From contig CM067360.1 of NCBI GenBank assembly GCA_034401795.1, forward strand, positions 123,843,401 through 123,907,400: a stretch of 64,000 bases of DNA, read 5' to 3'. Below the pieces are notes generated by a model that was given only the letters and a program-made list of their open reading frames with translations, was not told where the DNA came from and made no database searches. The stretch comes from Chaetoderma sp. LZ-2023a (Eukaryota > Mollusca > Caudofoveata > Chaetodermatida > Chaetodermatidae). The position numbers were made by a program, and so were the translations under genes. Below, one piece after another: positions 1 to 11,001 of the stretch (positions within the stretch are counted from its first letter, which is position 1; every line of letters starts with the position of its first letter).

Positions 1-210
1 AAGCATTCTGGTGTGAAAATGGACCTTTAAGGCTTGTAGACGTCGTCACTGCAACCCCGGTTAATATGCTACGTACCAGTAATGACTTAAAAGAACTACG
101 TTCACTTAAGAACAAGACGAATCTCATAGAGCTAAGTACTCTGGCTGAGGGCAAGAAGCGGTTACATGGTGCATTGCGAATCATAAATAACAAAAACAGA
201 TGTTTCGCGA

Positions 211-260
<50 letters not shown>
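211..260. repeat. (ATT)n microsatellite
   Basis: About sixteen uninterrupted ATT units. The tyrosine run read from it on the + strand is a repeat artefact, not a protein. Confidence 0.95.
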
Positions 261-399
261 GCAAGATATACATATATAGAGTGTCGATGGAGCTGAGCTT
301 TCCTGATAATCTGTCTACATCATCCATACTCCAAACAGTAACCCTTCACCCTTACAGACCATAAATACCCAAATTCGTTATGACGGCGGGAATATTATG

Positions 400-505
400 T
401 TCAATATTTTTTTTGACTAATTTGACTGGATGTCGTTGCTGCCTATTGCAGCAAAGATTTTCATTCAGATTAGTTTCAAATTATTCAACAGCTTCACTGC
501 ATATC
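400..505. repeat. family A element, central hairpin fragment
   Basis: Diverged core of the family A foldback. TTTGACTGGATG and its partner surround GTTGCTGCC/GCAGCAA, followed by ATTAGTTTCAAA and TTCAACAGC. Both outer arms are missing, so this is an old remnant. Confidence 0.75.
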
Positions 506-591
506 TGTCTTGAAAACTGAGCTACTGCCATACTGCACTTCCAAGGTTTAGAGGTAGACAAGTAGTCGTGTCATTACGGTATTTAAGCATT

Positions 592-703
592 GACAGGGAA
601 TCGAACCCACAACTGGCGAAAGCGCCAAGCATCATAGCCCACGAACGTTTGTGGGCTATGACGCTTGACTCTTTCGTTGGTTGTGGGTTCGATTCCTTGT
701 CAG
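592..703. repeat. 110-bp foldback with two tRNA-like B boxes
   Basis: Two arms of about 50 bases are inverted around an 8-base loop (GAACGTTT) and match at roughly 84% by eye. Each arm contains GGTTCGATTCC, which fits the RNA polymerase III B-box of tRNA genes. The surrounding bases do not give a full 5-bp T stem or a cloverleaf, so it is not called a tRNA. It may be a head-to-head pair of tRNA-derived SINE pieces. Confidence 0.7.
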
Positions 704-1362
704 GATTTAGAGGATCCACATCGTAGATTTCTGTTAATTAAAAGTGACGTACGAAGATATGTCCGAATGCCATAGTGTAATGTAAAATGGTAATGTGATA
801 CCAGCCAGGACTTCATTCGTCATTTTGGTTCAAGTATAGGTCATAAGTTTGTCTCCGTCGGTCTGTCCGTCGGTCTAAAATTTGTTGTTTCAAACAACAA
901 CAGCAATCACATATTGCATACCCTCGCATTCTCGTTTATCTTACATTTTTAAAATCTTTAGAATACACCGGGTTTCTAATATCTTGATACCACGACCACA
1001 GTTGCAGAATTCTAATGCACTGTTGCATTCGTTCCTGTGTTAAATTTTGAGCCAAATCTGACCAGGAGTATTCGATACAGGGTTATCCGGGTTTTGTTTA
1101 TTTGGATTACAACCAATAAATCTTGAAATTAGCTTTCCCAGTAAGATCTTTTATTGTGTTACAATTTGAGCCCAATCGAATCAGCAGTTTATCGATATAT
1201 CTCCGGACAGACACGCACACATCACGAATACAATATCCTCTTTCGATGGTAAAAATCTGCCTATGTCGCCGAGCACTTGTTTTCACACCAAAGTGCTTCA
1301 AAATAAAATTCTTAAATTGTATACTTTTAGAGGTTTAAATTGTCTACGTAAATATAATGAAA

Positions 1363-1500
1363 CGAAATAAATCGTAGCATGTGATAATTTCATTCCATAT
1401 AAATTAATATAATTCTTAGTTGTGAAGCTAAACTAGGGACCCATGTCTCTAATTTAATTTCACAAATTAAAAAAATTATGTTAATTTGTGAGTAAATAGA
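1363..1500. repeat. AT-rich dispersed repeat, copy 1
   Basis: Starts ATGAAACGAAATAAATC and continues through ATATAAATTAATATAA to a TCTAATTTAATTTCACA motif. The same succession recurs at 31955-32100. No coding capacity is visible. Confidence 0.6.
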
Positions 1501-1614
1501 TCATTGTATGTTAAGATTTAATTCGTTGCAATACGTCTAGCTACATAATATAAGCCTCTGGTGTGTACCTTTAATATCCAATTTTATGCTATCATAATGC
1601 TATGCTAACAGTCA

Positions 1615-2405
1615 TGTTTAATGGTTGGGTATAAAATGCGAGCCAGATCGGGAAAACGATACTAAAAGAAGTTTGCGGCAGCATGCCTCCATAACCGCCG
1701 GTAATTAAGTTATTGTCACCTTATTCTTGAGTAGCCATGTGTTTACTGTTCAGATTTGCTGGAGTCGGTCGGCCGATGTCAAATTCGATAGCAATAACTA
1801 ATTTCATTTTTCAAGGATTTTCGCTAGGGAGTGGTCGTGGCCAGCAGGCTGCTGCTCGTCAAGCACCGGACTGGATTTGAAAATTTTTAGATCACTATAT
1901 TCGCAGATGAATCTTACATTTGCACAGTAAATCCAGTTACTTGCAACCATGTAGTTATTTATATATCTTTCTTCAAATGTGCATAAAGGCCTCTAAATCC
2001 GGCAAAAATTGCATATTTCGCTAGAAGGGTGGTCGTGGTCAGCATGCTATTTCTCTGGAGTGGGTGGGCATAATTTAATGATTTCACATGGTCCAACTCA
2101 TCAATGGACCTCACAGTAAATTTCATGACTGGCGACCAGTTTTGAAGATATATTATACTGGGTTGGAAAACACGCTTTCAAAGACCGCTGGCTCGCTAGG
2201 AGGTGGCCGTGATCACCAGGGCATTGCTCACAACTCACTGCGTATATTAAAAATTCTTTTAGGCCGTCATATTTAGGAGTCATTGCCACATTTGCACAGC
2301 AAATTTGGTGACAATCGGCACAGTAGTTATGGATATAGTCTGCCTCAAACTGTTTTTACTACCGTTTTTCCCGATCGGGCCCGAATTTTTTACCCAACCA
2401 TGTTT
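1615..2405. mobile_element. 800-bp TIR element with internal tandem repeats
   Basis: The left end (GGTTGGGTATAAAATGCGAG...GATCGGGAAAACG) is the imperfect inverse of the right end (...CGTTTTTCCCGATCGGGCCCG...TACCCAACC), giving arms of about 55 bases. The interior holds three diverged direct repeats of about 180 bases, each with a TCGCTAG..GTGGYCGTG block and a CATTTGCACAGTAAAT block. No transposase is present, so this is a non-autonomous DNA element. Confidence 0.75.
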
Positions 2406-2896
2406 AATTGTCATGTAACATATTAATATTCTAGTAAAATACGTCAATGAAGGATGATACAACTTGATCAATATCACTAGCATACCTAGATATACAATGC
2501 TAATATTGAGTTATTATGTATGTACGGGACATTCTCTATTTACAAAAATTTATAAAATTTACATTTATATTACATAAATCTATTTACAATTTTCTGTACA
2601 CGTTTTACATGAGAATTAGTGGATATTATTTATTTACAAAAATAAATTTGACCGTCATATCTGATCGAGAGACTGTCTACATTTTGAAGCCAAAGAAGGA
2701 TGGTGGCCCTTTAAGATTACCAAACAGAACCATAACATGTAATTTAAATGTTCACATGCAACACATCAGACGACAAGATATTGTAGAAATAACCGGGAAC
2801 GCATATTCTCATCCATGGACGTAGAAAAGGCATTGACATTTTCAACAGGCGTATGAAAACAGATAGGCTCCTATCCAGAACCAACACGATAGATAG

Positions 2897-2950
2897 AAGA
2901 GGGCGGAGCTTATCTAATAATGGGCGGGGCATAGCTAGAAATGGATCCCT
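2897..2950 (+). repeat. family A end fragment
   Basis: Carries GGGCGGAGCTTA and GGGCGGGGCATAGCTAGAAATGG, matching the GC-rich outer arm of family A. The rest of the element is absent. Confidence 0.6.
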
Positions 2951-3079
2951 CGACGTAACTATGTCCATCTTCATAAGCACTCGCCTATCAATTACATACG
3001 TTTTAGTGATAGCTGTTGATAAGTCTGTTCAGTTATTGCTTATAAAGATAGAGGCGGGTTTAAACGAGTGAAGAGTTCC

Positions 3080-3122
3080 GTGCGTGTGTGCGTGCGTGCG
3101 TGCGTGCACGTGCTTGCGTGCG
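3080..3122. repeat. (TGCG)n microsatellite
   Basis: Tetranucleotide TGCG/TGTG run with a few interruptions. Confidence 0.85.
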
Positions 3123-3390
3123 TCTGTGCATGGGAAGTCATGCGGTATACAGTGGCGATACATAATAGACTCAAACCTGTTTAAGATCCACCTGCATATA
3201 ATGGGGTGGATAAGATGGTGGTTCTTTGAGACATGAGATTCTGACCACCTGTTGTAATGAAACATAATCTTATGGCCAGAAAATCCATTTATTGTTGTGT
3301 ACGACTGATTTATATGGAGAACGTGTCCGTCTTTGAACTATACTGCTGATCCTCCCTGAAGCGGTCGCCTAAGACAGGTTAGCTGCATTT

Positions 3391-3716
3391 AAAGCACTCC
3401 TCTAAACGTCTTGTGTACGCTGACATATTGAACTTAAATCACTCCTCCGATCGATTGTCGTGTGACCGTTGACATATTGAACTTAAAACACTTCTACGAT
3501 CGATCGTCTTGTGTACGCTGACATATTGAACTTAAAACACTCCTCCGATCGTCTTGCGTGCGCTGACATATTTAACTTAAAAGACTACTACGATCACCGC
3601 GTGTACTCTGACGTATTGCACCTAATTATTCATTCACCTTGTGTCCTCCGATCATCTTGTGAATATTGACGTATTGCAGCTAAACACTTCTTTGCCTCCT
3701 GTACTCTGACGTATTG
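3391..3716. repeat. ~50-60-bp minisatellite just downstream of the KSR-like stop codon
   Basis: Six to seven diverged units built on CACTCCTCCGATCG, TCTTGTGTACGCTGACAT and ATTGAACTTAAA. Units become shorter and more diverged toward the gene. On the minus strand it lies 3' of the predicted stop at 3753 and of the AATAAA at 3726-3731, so it is in, or immediately past, the 3' UTR. Confidence 0.85.
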
Positions 3717-3725
3717 CTTGTTCTG

Positions 3726-3731
3726 TTTATT
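3726..3731 (-). promoter_or_regulatory. candidate polyadenylation signal AATAAA
   Basis: Reads AATAAA on the minus strand, 22 bases after the last predicted base of the KSR-like coding sequence. The very short implied 3' UTR means a more distal site could also be used. Confidence 0.45.
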
Positions 3732-3752
3732 ATATATGTACACTAATATGAG

Positions 3753-3833
3753 CTAAGAACGTACTGCGCATGACAATCCGAGCCAGTTCATCACTTCCGG
3801 TTCTGAGGAACTGTGACGTTTGTGCAGTGTTGA
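3753..3833 (-). CDS. KSR-like gene, last coding exon (C-terminal tail)
   Basis: An acceptor (CTTGTTTTCAG) on the minus strand is followed by 26 codons and TAG. The peptide begins STLHKRHSSSEPEV and ends SCAVRS. The basic/Ser motif HKRHSSSEP sits where KSR and RAF proteins have LPKxNRxxSxP after the last kinase helix, which supports both frame and position. It starts in phase 0, matching the phase-0 end of the exon at 4512-4592. RAF and KSR proteins are known to bear phosphorylation and 14-3-3-type sites here; whether this one works is not visible. Confidence 0.8.
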   Translation of the reverse strand, partial: STLHKRHSSSEPEVMNWLGLSCAVRS

Positions 3834-3894
3834 CTGAAAACAAGATCATGATAAATATTTTTTACGTTAGTCATGTAATTTTGCCATCGCGGGT

Positions 3895-4165
3895 AGTGCC
3901 ATCATTGTTGTTGTCTTCGTCATCTTTGTCATCGTTGTCATCGTCGTTGTCATTGTCTTCTTCGTCACTGATATTATCGTTGTCGTTGCCGTTAGTTACT
4001 GCATTTGGTAGGCTGGCTTTCTTGTTGTTGTTATTGGTGGGGCTAGTAGCGGTGGTGCTAGTAGCGGTGGCGCTAGTGGCGGCGGCGGTGGCGTGATAGT
4101 GATTGTGCTTGTAGGAATGAGCATGGCGGTGTTCGTAGTAGGGGTGGGGTGCTGTTGGTAGTTGT
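3895..4165. repeat. degenerate TTG/TCG and GGT trinucleotide tract
   Basis: Imperfect GTTGT/ATCGTTG and GGTGGTGCTAGTAGC repeats inside the last KSR-like intron. The Ser/Leu-rich and His/Thr-rich frames through it are microsatellite artefacts. Confidence 0.8.
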
Positions 4166-4511
4166 GATGGTGGTGGTTGTGGTGTGTAGTATGCAGTGTG
4201 TTAACATGTCTGCAAATTTCCCCTGTATGGACAGGACTGTGATGCATGGGCCTATATGCAAATGAAACCAGTTACCATTAATTCATAAAAGACAGGTTTC
4301 AAGAGTATTAAATCTAAACAATGTTGATTCTTCTAATATTCTTTTATAAAAAAAAGCTCGACTCTGGAGTTTGTTTTTAAATTAGCCATCTAACTCTTCA
4401 AATTCAAGTGTCTCAATTCCAAGACAGCTATAAAGGAAAGTAGCTCAATATTTTGAAACCTATTTGATTGGAACCTGTTGACGTGTTAATCAACATGAGC
4501 TTAAAACATAC

Positions 4512-4592
4512 TGTGTGCATGAGTTCCTTGGAGAGTTCGAGAAATTCTGGTCTACTATCCGGATTCTGCATCCAGCATTTCTGTATCAACGT
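4512..4592 (-). CDS. KSR-like gene, exon for kinase subdomain XI
   Basis: 27 codons, phase 0 at both ends, between TTTGTGTTTCAG and GTATGT. The peptide TLIQKCWMQNPDSRPEFLEL is a textbook kinase subdomain XI (CW...P..RPxF..L), with the conserved Arg that salt-bridges the APE Glu. It joins the preceding exon (6174-6303) and the C-terminal exon (3753-3833) in frame. In KSR this region is part of the C-lobe that contacts MEK (known for the family). Confidence 0.92.
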
Positions 4593-4818
4593 CTGAAACA
4601 CAAACACAACTTCATACGGTATAACATCCGTATCAGCTAATAGATGGACATCAAAATATAATTTGTTTGATATATTTAAAATCAATTTTCAATTTAATCC
4701 AATATGCAGGAATCAATGCCGAATGAAGATGAAGGCCAGATGAGAATTCTGTTATAGGGAGTCATCTGGAACATTACATAGACACGTGAATGAGTTCTTG
4801 CTGTCCCTAAACATGCAT

Positions 4819-5230
4819 AATGGACCTTTCCAGTTTTAGCTATGCCCCGCCCATCTCTAGCTAAGCTCCACCCACACCTCGCTCGTGTTGGGATCGATCG
4901 ATCTATGAACACCCTGACTAACAATTTCCAAAAAACTACACAGGTAAGCTGTTGAACATTTTGAAACCAATTTGAGTGGGTGCTGTTGCTGTCTAAGGCA
5001 GCAACAGCGCCCAGTCAAATTAGTTTCAAAATATTCAACAGCATATTTATTAAATAGCAAAGAATTACAAAGACATACAATTTATACAACGTGTCAGACT
5101 CTGAGATTTGATGACGGTCTATATGGAACCCTTTGTGACGTAATGATTGTGACGTCATCATACACGCGCTGAGCTGATTATGACGTTATACGATGTCAGA
5201 TGATGGATGGATACTCTGGAAAGGTGAATT
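4819..5230 (+). repeat. family A foldback element, near complete
   Basis: One of the best copies. Order: AATGGACCTTTCCAG end, GCCCCGCCC and CTCCACCC boxes, GATCGATCGATC, the central hairpin around GCTGTTGCTG, TTTATTAAATAG, one exact TGACGTCA plus decayed ones, and the GGAAAGGT end. It lies in a KSR-like intron. Confidence 0.9.
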
Positions 5231-5454
5231 GTGTATACAAGTATCGTATTATATTGAATGATTACTACTATTAGTTATATAATGTGATCTTGGTTCATAA
5301 TCAATATAGGCATGTGTTTCAGCATGCAAAAGATTAATAAAATAATAAAAGCTGTCCGTTACAAAGTCCCACGCCACTGATGGGACAAAAAAAATGCAAT
5401 CAAAACAAACTTATTCTGTCGTTATGACATACTACCCTAGCACGCTATTCCCTA

Positions 5455-6000
5455 GATGTCGGATCATCTTCGGTTTCAGACTGATCACACAAACGATAAA
5501 GACGATATCATCTTGAAACTTACTTTATGATGGCCATCGGTGCCTGGCCGCCATCTTCGATTTAAGATCATTGAAGATTTTGATGGGGGTATTCCCTCAG
5601 GCATATTCCAATTAAGGAATGAAGTTTCAAAGCAATCCAACAAACGGTAGCAGAGTTATCATCAGGAAACTCATTTTTTTTTAAAGATAGACGCTGGGGC
5701 CTGGCGACCATAATGGATTTCGTGTCGTTGTCCGCATAGATAGGTTTCTTCATCCGATGTAATCCAATGAACCAATGCAGTTTCAACCCAATCACATAAA
5801 CAATAATGGCGTTCTCATCTGGAGATCAATATTCAACGTAGGCGCCGGTGCCTGGCGACCATATTGGATGTCGGATCATCATCCGCGTTGATAGGGTTCT
5901 TCCTCCGATCTAATCCAAATGAACTAATGCAGTTTGAAACCAACCCCACAAACAATAAGGGAGTTATCATCTGAAAACCGATTTCAAGATGGCGATGGCG
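5455..6000. repeat. ~150-bp tandem repeat, about 3.7 units
   Basis: Successive units share GGTGCCTGGCGACCAT, GGATGTCGGATCATC, TAGGTTTCTTCCTCCGAT, AATGAACTAATGCAGTTT and AGTTATCATCTG. Units diverge by perhaps 15-25% by eye. It occupies the intron between kinase exons at 4512 and 6174. Confidence 0.85.
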
Positions 6001-6027
6001 GAGAGTACCAGATCATCATCAATTTCA

Positions 6028-6150
6028 TTGATAACCGAGCCAGTCAATCAAGTGATAAATTTTCAAAAAATATTATCTTTGCTAGCAAATGGACACTCAA
6101 TATGCAAATATTTTGATATTCTTTACTAAGTTTTGTCAATAAAATGTTAA
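6028..6150. repeat. family B foldback, right half only
   Basis: ATAACCGAGCCAGTCA followed by AGTGATAAATTTTCAAAA and GCAAATGGACACTCAAT. The left arm is missing. It ends about 24 bases from the KSR-like exon at 6174. Confidence 0.8.
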
Positions 6151-6173
6151 ATATAGATAACGTGAATACTTAC

Positions 6174-6303
6174 ACCAACTGACGGAAGACATCTTGGCCG
6201 GCAGAGGCTTTGTCTCTGTCCGGAACACACCCTCCATATTAGACTCTCCAGGGAATTAGATGTGTATGGATATTGCACACATGCGATTTCGTATAATATA
6301 GTC
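6174..6303 (-). CDS. KSR-like gene, exon for kinase helices F-G
   Basis: 130 bases, acceptor CTTCTTTAG, donor GGT|GTAAGT. The first base completes the Gly codon split from exon 9273-9407. The peptide TILYEIACVQYPY then LESLIWRVCSGQ aligns with KSR/RAF (G)T-x-WYEL-x-x-R-x-W-P and AxIWQxGSG. The stretch after SGQ is Cys/Arg rich (RQSLCRPRCLPSVG) and a few residues shorter than in well-known KSRs. It ends in phase 0, as the next exon needs. Confidence 0.88.
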
Positions 6304-6703
6304 CTAAAGAAGAAGCAAATTAGCAGTTTATCAGACTGTATCTTGACAAGGTAATATAACTCAAGCGTACAAACACACGCATAAACACAACCGGACACAG
6401 TGATTGTGCACGGGTTTCTATAATAAACTGGTCTCTGTAACATTTTAATGCGAAATTTTTATTCACCACTCAAACGTATCAAGAAATAACTGAGGTGAAG
6501 TGACAGTCATTAGATCAGTAGATATAAATATGTGTGATATTTTTTTTTCAGATTTTTTTTTTTACACCCAGGCAACATAATGGCATATGGGGAACAGGAA
6601 TTTACAGAAATTATAAATGTTATGGCGATCAGACATTATATATCAATTCATAATTACATATTTTGGTATTTATCTAGTTATATAACCACTGTTTGTGCTT
6701 TCG

Positions 6704-7273
<570 letters not shown>

Positions 7274-7597
7274 ACTTAGAATTATTATGAAAGTTACAGT
7301 TATTATTTACACGTACTTCATAATTAGTAATGACAGAATTATTACTGTTATTGTACCGCCATCTCAATAACAAAGTACTAAAATTATAGTGGTCATATTG
7401 TGGGGGTCATCAGGATTTAGATTATAATAAATATATAATAACTGATTATAAAAAATGTCAGATTGGTATTCTTAGAAATGGGTTATTGCTGTACATAAGG
7501 TAGTCATTTTTTAAACTAAAATACAGAACAACCTTATTTTCAACAATAGACAATTATATCCATTCATATCGCGACAGAGACTATTTTGGGTATTCAC

Positions 7598-7665
7598 CAC
7601 CGGAGTGACTTGCTCGATAACCGAACCAGTCATTGCTGTGTTAAATCTGCAAAACAGCCTCTCAT
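7598..7665. repeat. family B fragment
   Basis: GGAGTGACTTGCTCGATAACCG followed by CCAGTCATT. Decayed centre of the family B foldback. Confidence 0.55.
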
Positions 7666-7714
7666 CGTGTTACTCTATAATTTTTCTACAATTAGGTTTC
7701 TTGTTATTGTTTCT

Positions 7715-8150
7715 TGGATAGCCACAGTGTGGGGCAACAAACTGGTTGTTAAGGCAGGTGGTTGTTTGCATTATGTGATTTTGGCGTCGGCTAAAATGTG
7801 ACGTGTTTTTTATGACAACAGATACTTGGGTAACAGACGGGTCAGTTCTTAGTTGGTTTAAGGGAAATCTTTAAGAAGACCACATTATAACGTTACACTA
7901 TAACGTTAGCCGACAGCTGACGCATTTCTATTATGACATCAGATACTTGGGTTACATAGGGTCGGTTCTTAGCTAGCTTGGGGGAGATCTTGAATAACCA
8001 GTGTGGGACACCAAGCGGGTTACTAGGGCAGTTGCCTGCTTACGTTGTATGATTGTAACGTCAGATAAAAAGTGACACATTTTTATTATGACATCAGGTA
8101 CTTGAGTAACAGATCGGATCGAATCTTAAGTAGTTTATGGGGAATCTTGT
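7715..8150. repeat. ~150-190-bp tandem repeat, 2-3 units
   Basis: Units share CAGTGTGGG, TTATGACATCAGATACTTGGGT, AGATCGGATC-type and TTAGTTGGTTTAAGGG motifs. No ORF of note. Confidence 0.75.
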
Positions 8151-8369
8151 GCACCCACCCAGTGGAACCTGTTCACTAATGCGGTCAGTTTGTTCCATTT
8201 GGGTTCAAAAGCATGTGGTCCGACTCGAGCACTAGTCTGAATGGAGCGACATCTAGCGGTAGAGTAGTTTTCTAGACATGGTTGACTACTATGTTTAAAC
8301 CTTACTATTATTAATATTGTTGAAGGCAGATTATGACAATTTTGGTTGGAGCTTATGAATGTCACGCAA

Positions 8370-8403
8370 CACCCCCACCCCACCCCAACCCCACCCCAAA
8401 CCC
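8370..8403. repeat. C-rich tract (G4-capable on minus strand)
   Basis: Six runs of four to five C separated by one or two A, so the minus strand offers at least four G4 runs with short loops. Confidence 0.8.
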
Positions 8404-8819
8404 TCCAAGCCAATCAGTATATCAGGTTGTGCAATATACTACCCAGCTCTAGTTCATACCAGAATTTTGAGAAAGATGCTCCGCAATACACTAGCGCCAT
8501 CACAATTCACAAGGTCGATACACGGTAGTCATAGAATACAGGTAAAATCAGATTTTTGCGACCACCTTATTTATGGGTGATTAGGAATTAGTCCTCCATG
8601 GATAGACGCTCGAGCATGTCGGACTGTATATAGTTCTTACCTGTTAACGCTGTAAAATGTCAAATCTGGTTTTAAAAAGATAGGTTTTCGCCCCTTTGCA
8701 GAGCAGGTTATACCGGAAAAGTTATTCCAGTGGTAAATTTCCTGAAATATTTTCTCTTGATTTACAAATAGACATTCGCTAGGAACCATTGCAACGGGTC
8801 ATAATATGTTCTACAATAT

Positions 8820-9223
8820 AATGGAGGATTCCAGTTTATCCATCAATCACATGACGTCATAATCAACTGCGTGACGTGTAGGATGACGTAATAATCCGTC
8901 ATGAATGACGTAGCTATGTTCGTCATGAACGCTTAATTGATGACGGACTCAGCCGTGTTGTACAAATTGTATGTCTTTACTATTTAATAAACATGCTGTT
9001 GAATATTTTGAAAGTAATTTGACTGCATGGGCGCTGTTGCTGCCTTATAGAGCAACATTACCCAGTCAACGTAATTTCAAAACATTCAACTGCTTACCTG
9101 TATAGTTTTCTGCATATTGATAGTCATGGAGTTCAGCGATCGATCGATCCCGACACTGGCGAAGGGTCGTTGGAGCTTGGCTTAATATAGACAAGGCATA
9201 GCTAAAATTGGATTCCTCCATTT
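8820..9223 (-). repeat. family A foldback element, complete
   Basis: TGGAGGATTCCAG at one end and TTGGATTCCTCCA at the other, giving clear inverted ends. It has an exact TGACGTCA, the central GTTGCTGCC hairpin, and GATCGATCGATC. It ends only about 50 bases from the KSR-like exon at 9273. Confidence 0.88.
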
Positions 9224-9272
9224 TGTGAGACACGGGGAACATCGTGGTCTGTGAACTGTGCAGTAAACTCAC

Positions 9273-9407
9273 CCGAACGAGAACACATCTGTCGCCTTTG
9301 TAAACTTGACTTGGGGTGTCAAACTCGGTGGCTCCACCCGAATACTTGAAAGTACTTCCGGGGCAATGTAGGTAAGATAACCTCTGGGAACACAACCCTT
9401 GTCTGCC
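9273..9407 (-). CDS. KSR-like gene, exon for activation segment/APE and subdomain IX
   Basis: 135 bases between TCGTCTTTTAG and GTGAGT. The first base completes an Arg codon (AG|G) from exon 10457-10678; the last two start the Gly codon finished in exon 6174-6303. The peptide has YLTYIAPEVL near residue 10 (the APE motif, preceded by the KSR-type W/Y-L-x-Y-x-A) and KFTKATDVFSFG at its end, matching LPFSKxxDVYAFG with the conserved subdomain IX Asp. The 14-residue linker between them is acidic/Pro-rich, as in KSR. Confidence 0.93.
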
Positions 9408-9799
9408 CTAAAAGACGATAGATACACAGGTATTTATAATGAATAATATATACCTCCTATTCACGTGTCCTTATATATAATACATAGCATGAGAAACAGG
9501 GTTCATGTACCTTAGACTGCAGAAAGAAATTACATACGTCTTCCTACCTTTCGAGAAAAACGTTACTGTGTTCCTCATTTCATGATGTCTCCAAACTATA
9601 AAACTTCTATAATTGTGCAGAAAGAGGTCAGAATTAGGAACCGAAATCGACTGTTTCGAATTTTAGCGCCATTGTATACTAACCCTACCATAAGAAATAC
9701 TGTATCCATCACCATCGTGGTCGCGACAGACCTGCCCGATCTTTTAACCATTAACAATGTATAGGTAAAGTCCGCCAAAGACGTCCTAAGCAGTTATCA

Positions 9800-9960
9800 T
9801 CAAGACAATTTTTGAAAATTTACCACATGAATGCCTGGCTCGGTAACCGAGCCAGGCATTCCAGTGGTAAATTTTCAAATGTAATCTTTTCTTAGCCTGC
9901 AAATGGGCATTTAATAGGCAATTACTATGATTTTCATGATCAATTCTTAACAAATAAAGA
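9800..9960. repeat. family B foldback
   Basis: Centre GCTCGGTAACCGAGC flanked by CAGGCATTCCAGTGG arms and GCCTGCAAATGGGCATT. The left end is truncated. Confidence 0.88.
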
Positions 9961-10039
9961 GGTAATGAAACTAATCTGCTATGGCGGATATTATTTGGGG
10001 TTGAATAATGGTTGTTCCTTAGGACCAAAGCAAATATTC

Positions 10040-10372
10040 CTTAGTGACACATTTGCATTTCTAGCCGTGCACCTCCCATTTCTAGCTAAGTTCCGCTCAC
10101 AGTTTACACGGGTTGAGAGCGATTTATATACTTTGAAACCTCAGAATCCCATTGTCAAGATAACTATACAGGTATTCTTTTTTAATTAATTTGAGGGTGT
10201 GCTGTTTTTACTATGACAGCAACAGCGTCCAGTCAAATTAGTTTCAAAATGAATAAACTGAATGTTTATTAAATAGATAAATTATTCAATACACATTTTG
10301 ATTATGACATCAGTCTACGTGCGATGTAATTGATTATGACGTCATATACTTGAATGGCAGATCAGGTACTTC
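10040..10372 (+). repeat. family A foldback element, diverged
   Basis: CATTTCTAGCTAAG box, ACTATACAGGT, a half-decayed centre with GCAACAGCGTCCAGTC, TTTATTAAATAG and an exact TGACGTCA. It abuts the KSR-like exon region by about 85 bases. Confidence 0.8.
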
Positions 10373-10456
10373 AACTGACATATATCATCCATCACGCGAC
10401 GGATGGTGTTGTTCTCATTCGGTTTTCATTGGTCTATCCGTCTTGGCGTAGCTCAC

Positions 10457-10678
10457 CTGTCGTATTTTATTTCAGGTATCCCGTGATCCATCACTGATAT
10501 TTTCACCTTTGAGTCCAAGAATATGTTCCGGGTCGTGATCATGCGCAGGATAATCCCCCGCGCGTGTAGATATCCCATTGCTTGCGCTATCTGGCGGATA
10601 ATTGAGAGTTTGGCGTGGTGTGAGCTTTTCTCAGATGTAAGGTGAATTTGCTGGTAGAGTGTCATACCACGAGGTACA
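10457..10678 (-). CDS. KSR-like gene, exon for kinase hinge, catalytic loop and DFG region
   Basis: 222 bases from CTGCCATCAG to GTGAGC. The first base completes Ser (AG|T) from exon 18513-18682, giving AVITS-VPRGMTLYQQIH, like KSR LAIITSxCKGRTLxxxxR. Residues about 30-40 read IAQAMGYLHARGII, close to KSR IxxGMGYLHAKGIV. The catalytic loop is LRMITTRNIFLD where active or KSR-type kinases have H(R/K)DLKxxN: His, Asp and Lys are all replaced and only Asn is kept. The DFG equivalent is MDHG. This implies no phosphotransfer, consistent with a pseudokinase scaffold or with decay. Confidence 0.93.
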
Positions 10679-10831
10679 CTGATGGCAGAAGGAAATACTC
10701 GATTATTTATCAACAAGTACATGTGAAACTGTCTATAAAAACCACCCGCTTCGCAACCGAAAGATCACACTGAGGCAATCACTTTCTAGTGGTAGCGGTT
10801 AATACATTGGGCCGGCAGATTCGTGCCTCGT

Positions 10832-10832
10832 G

Positions 10833-10888
<56 letters not shown>

Positions 10889-11001
10889 CACTACCACTAC
10901 CACTACCAGCACCAGCACCAGCACCAGCACCAGCACCTCCTCCTCCTCCTCTCCCTCTCCTCTCCTCTCCTTCTTCTTCCTCTTCTTCTTCTTCTTCTTC
11001 T
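10832..11001. repeat. (ACT)n-(CCA)n-(CTT)n compound microsatellite
   Basis: ACT units, then CACTAC/CAGCAC, then CTC/CTT. Intronic. Confidence 0.95.

Noticed and set aside
592..703. tRNA gene
   Set aside because: B box present, but no A box at the right distance, no anticodon stem and a weak T stem.
2516..2824. 102-codon + strand ORF
   Set aside because: AT-rich low-information sequence with no motif; it overlaps a fragment region of repeats.
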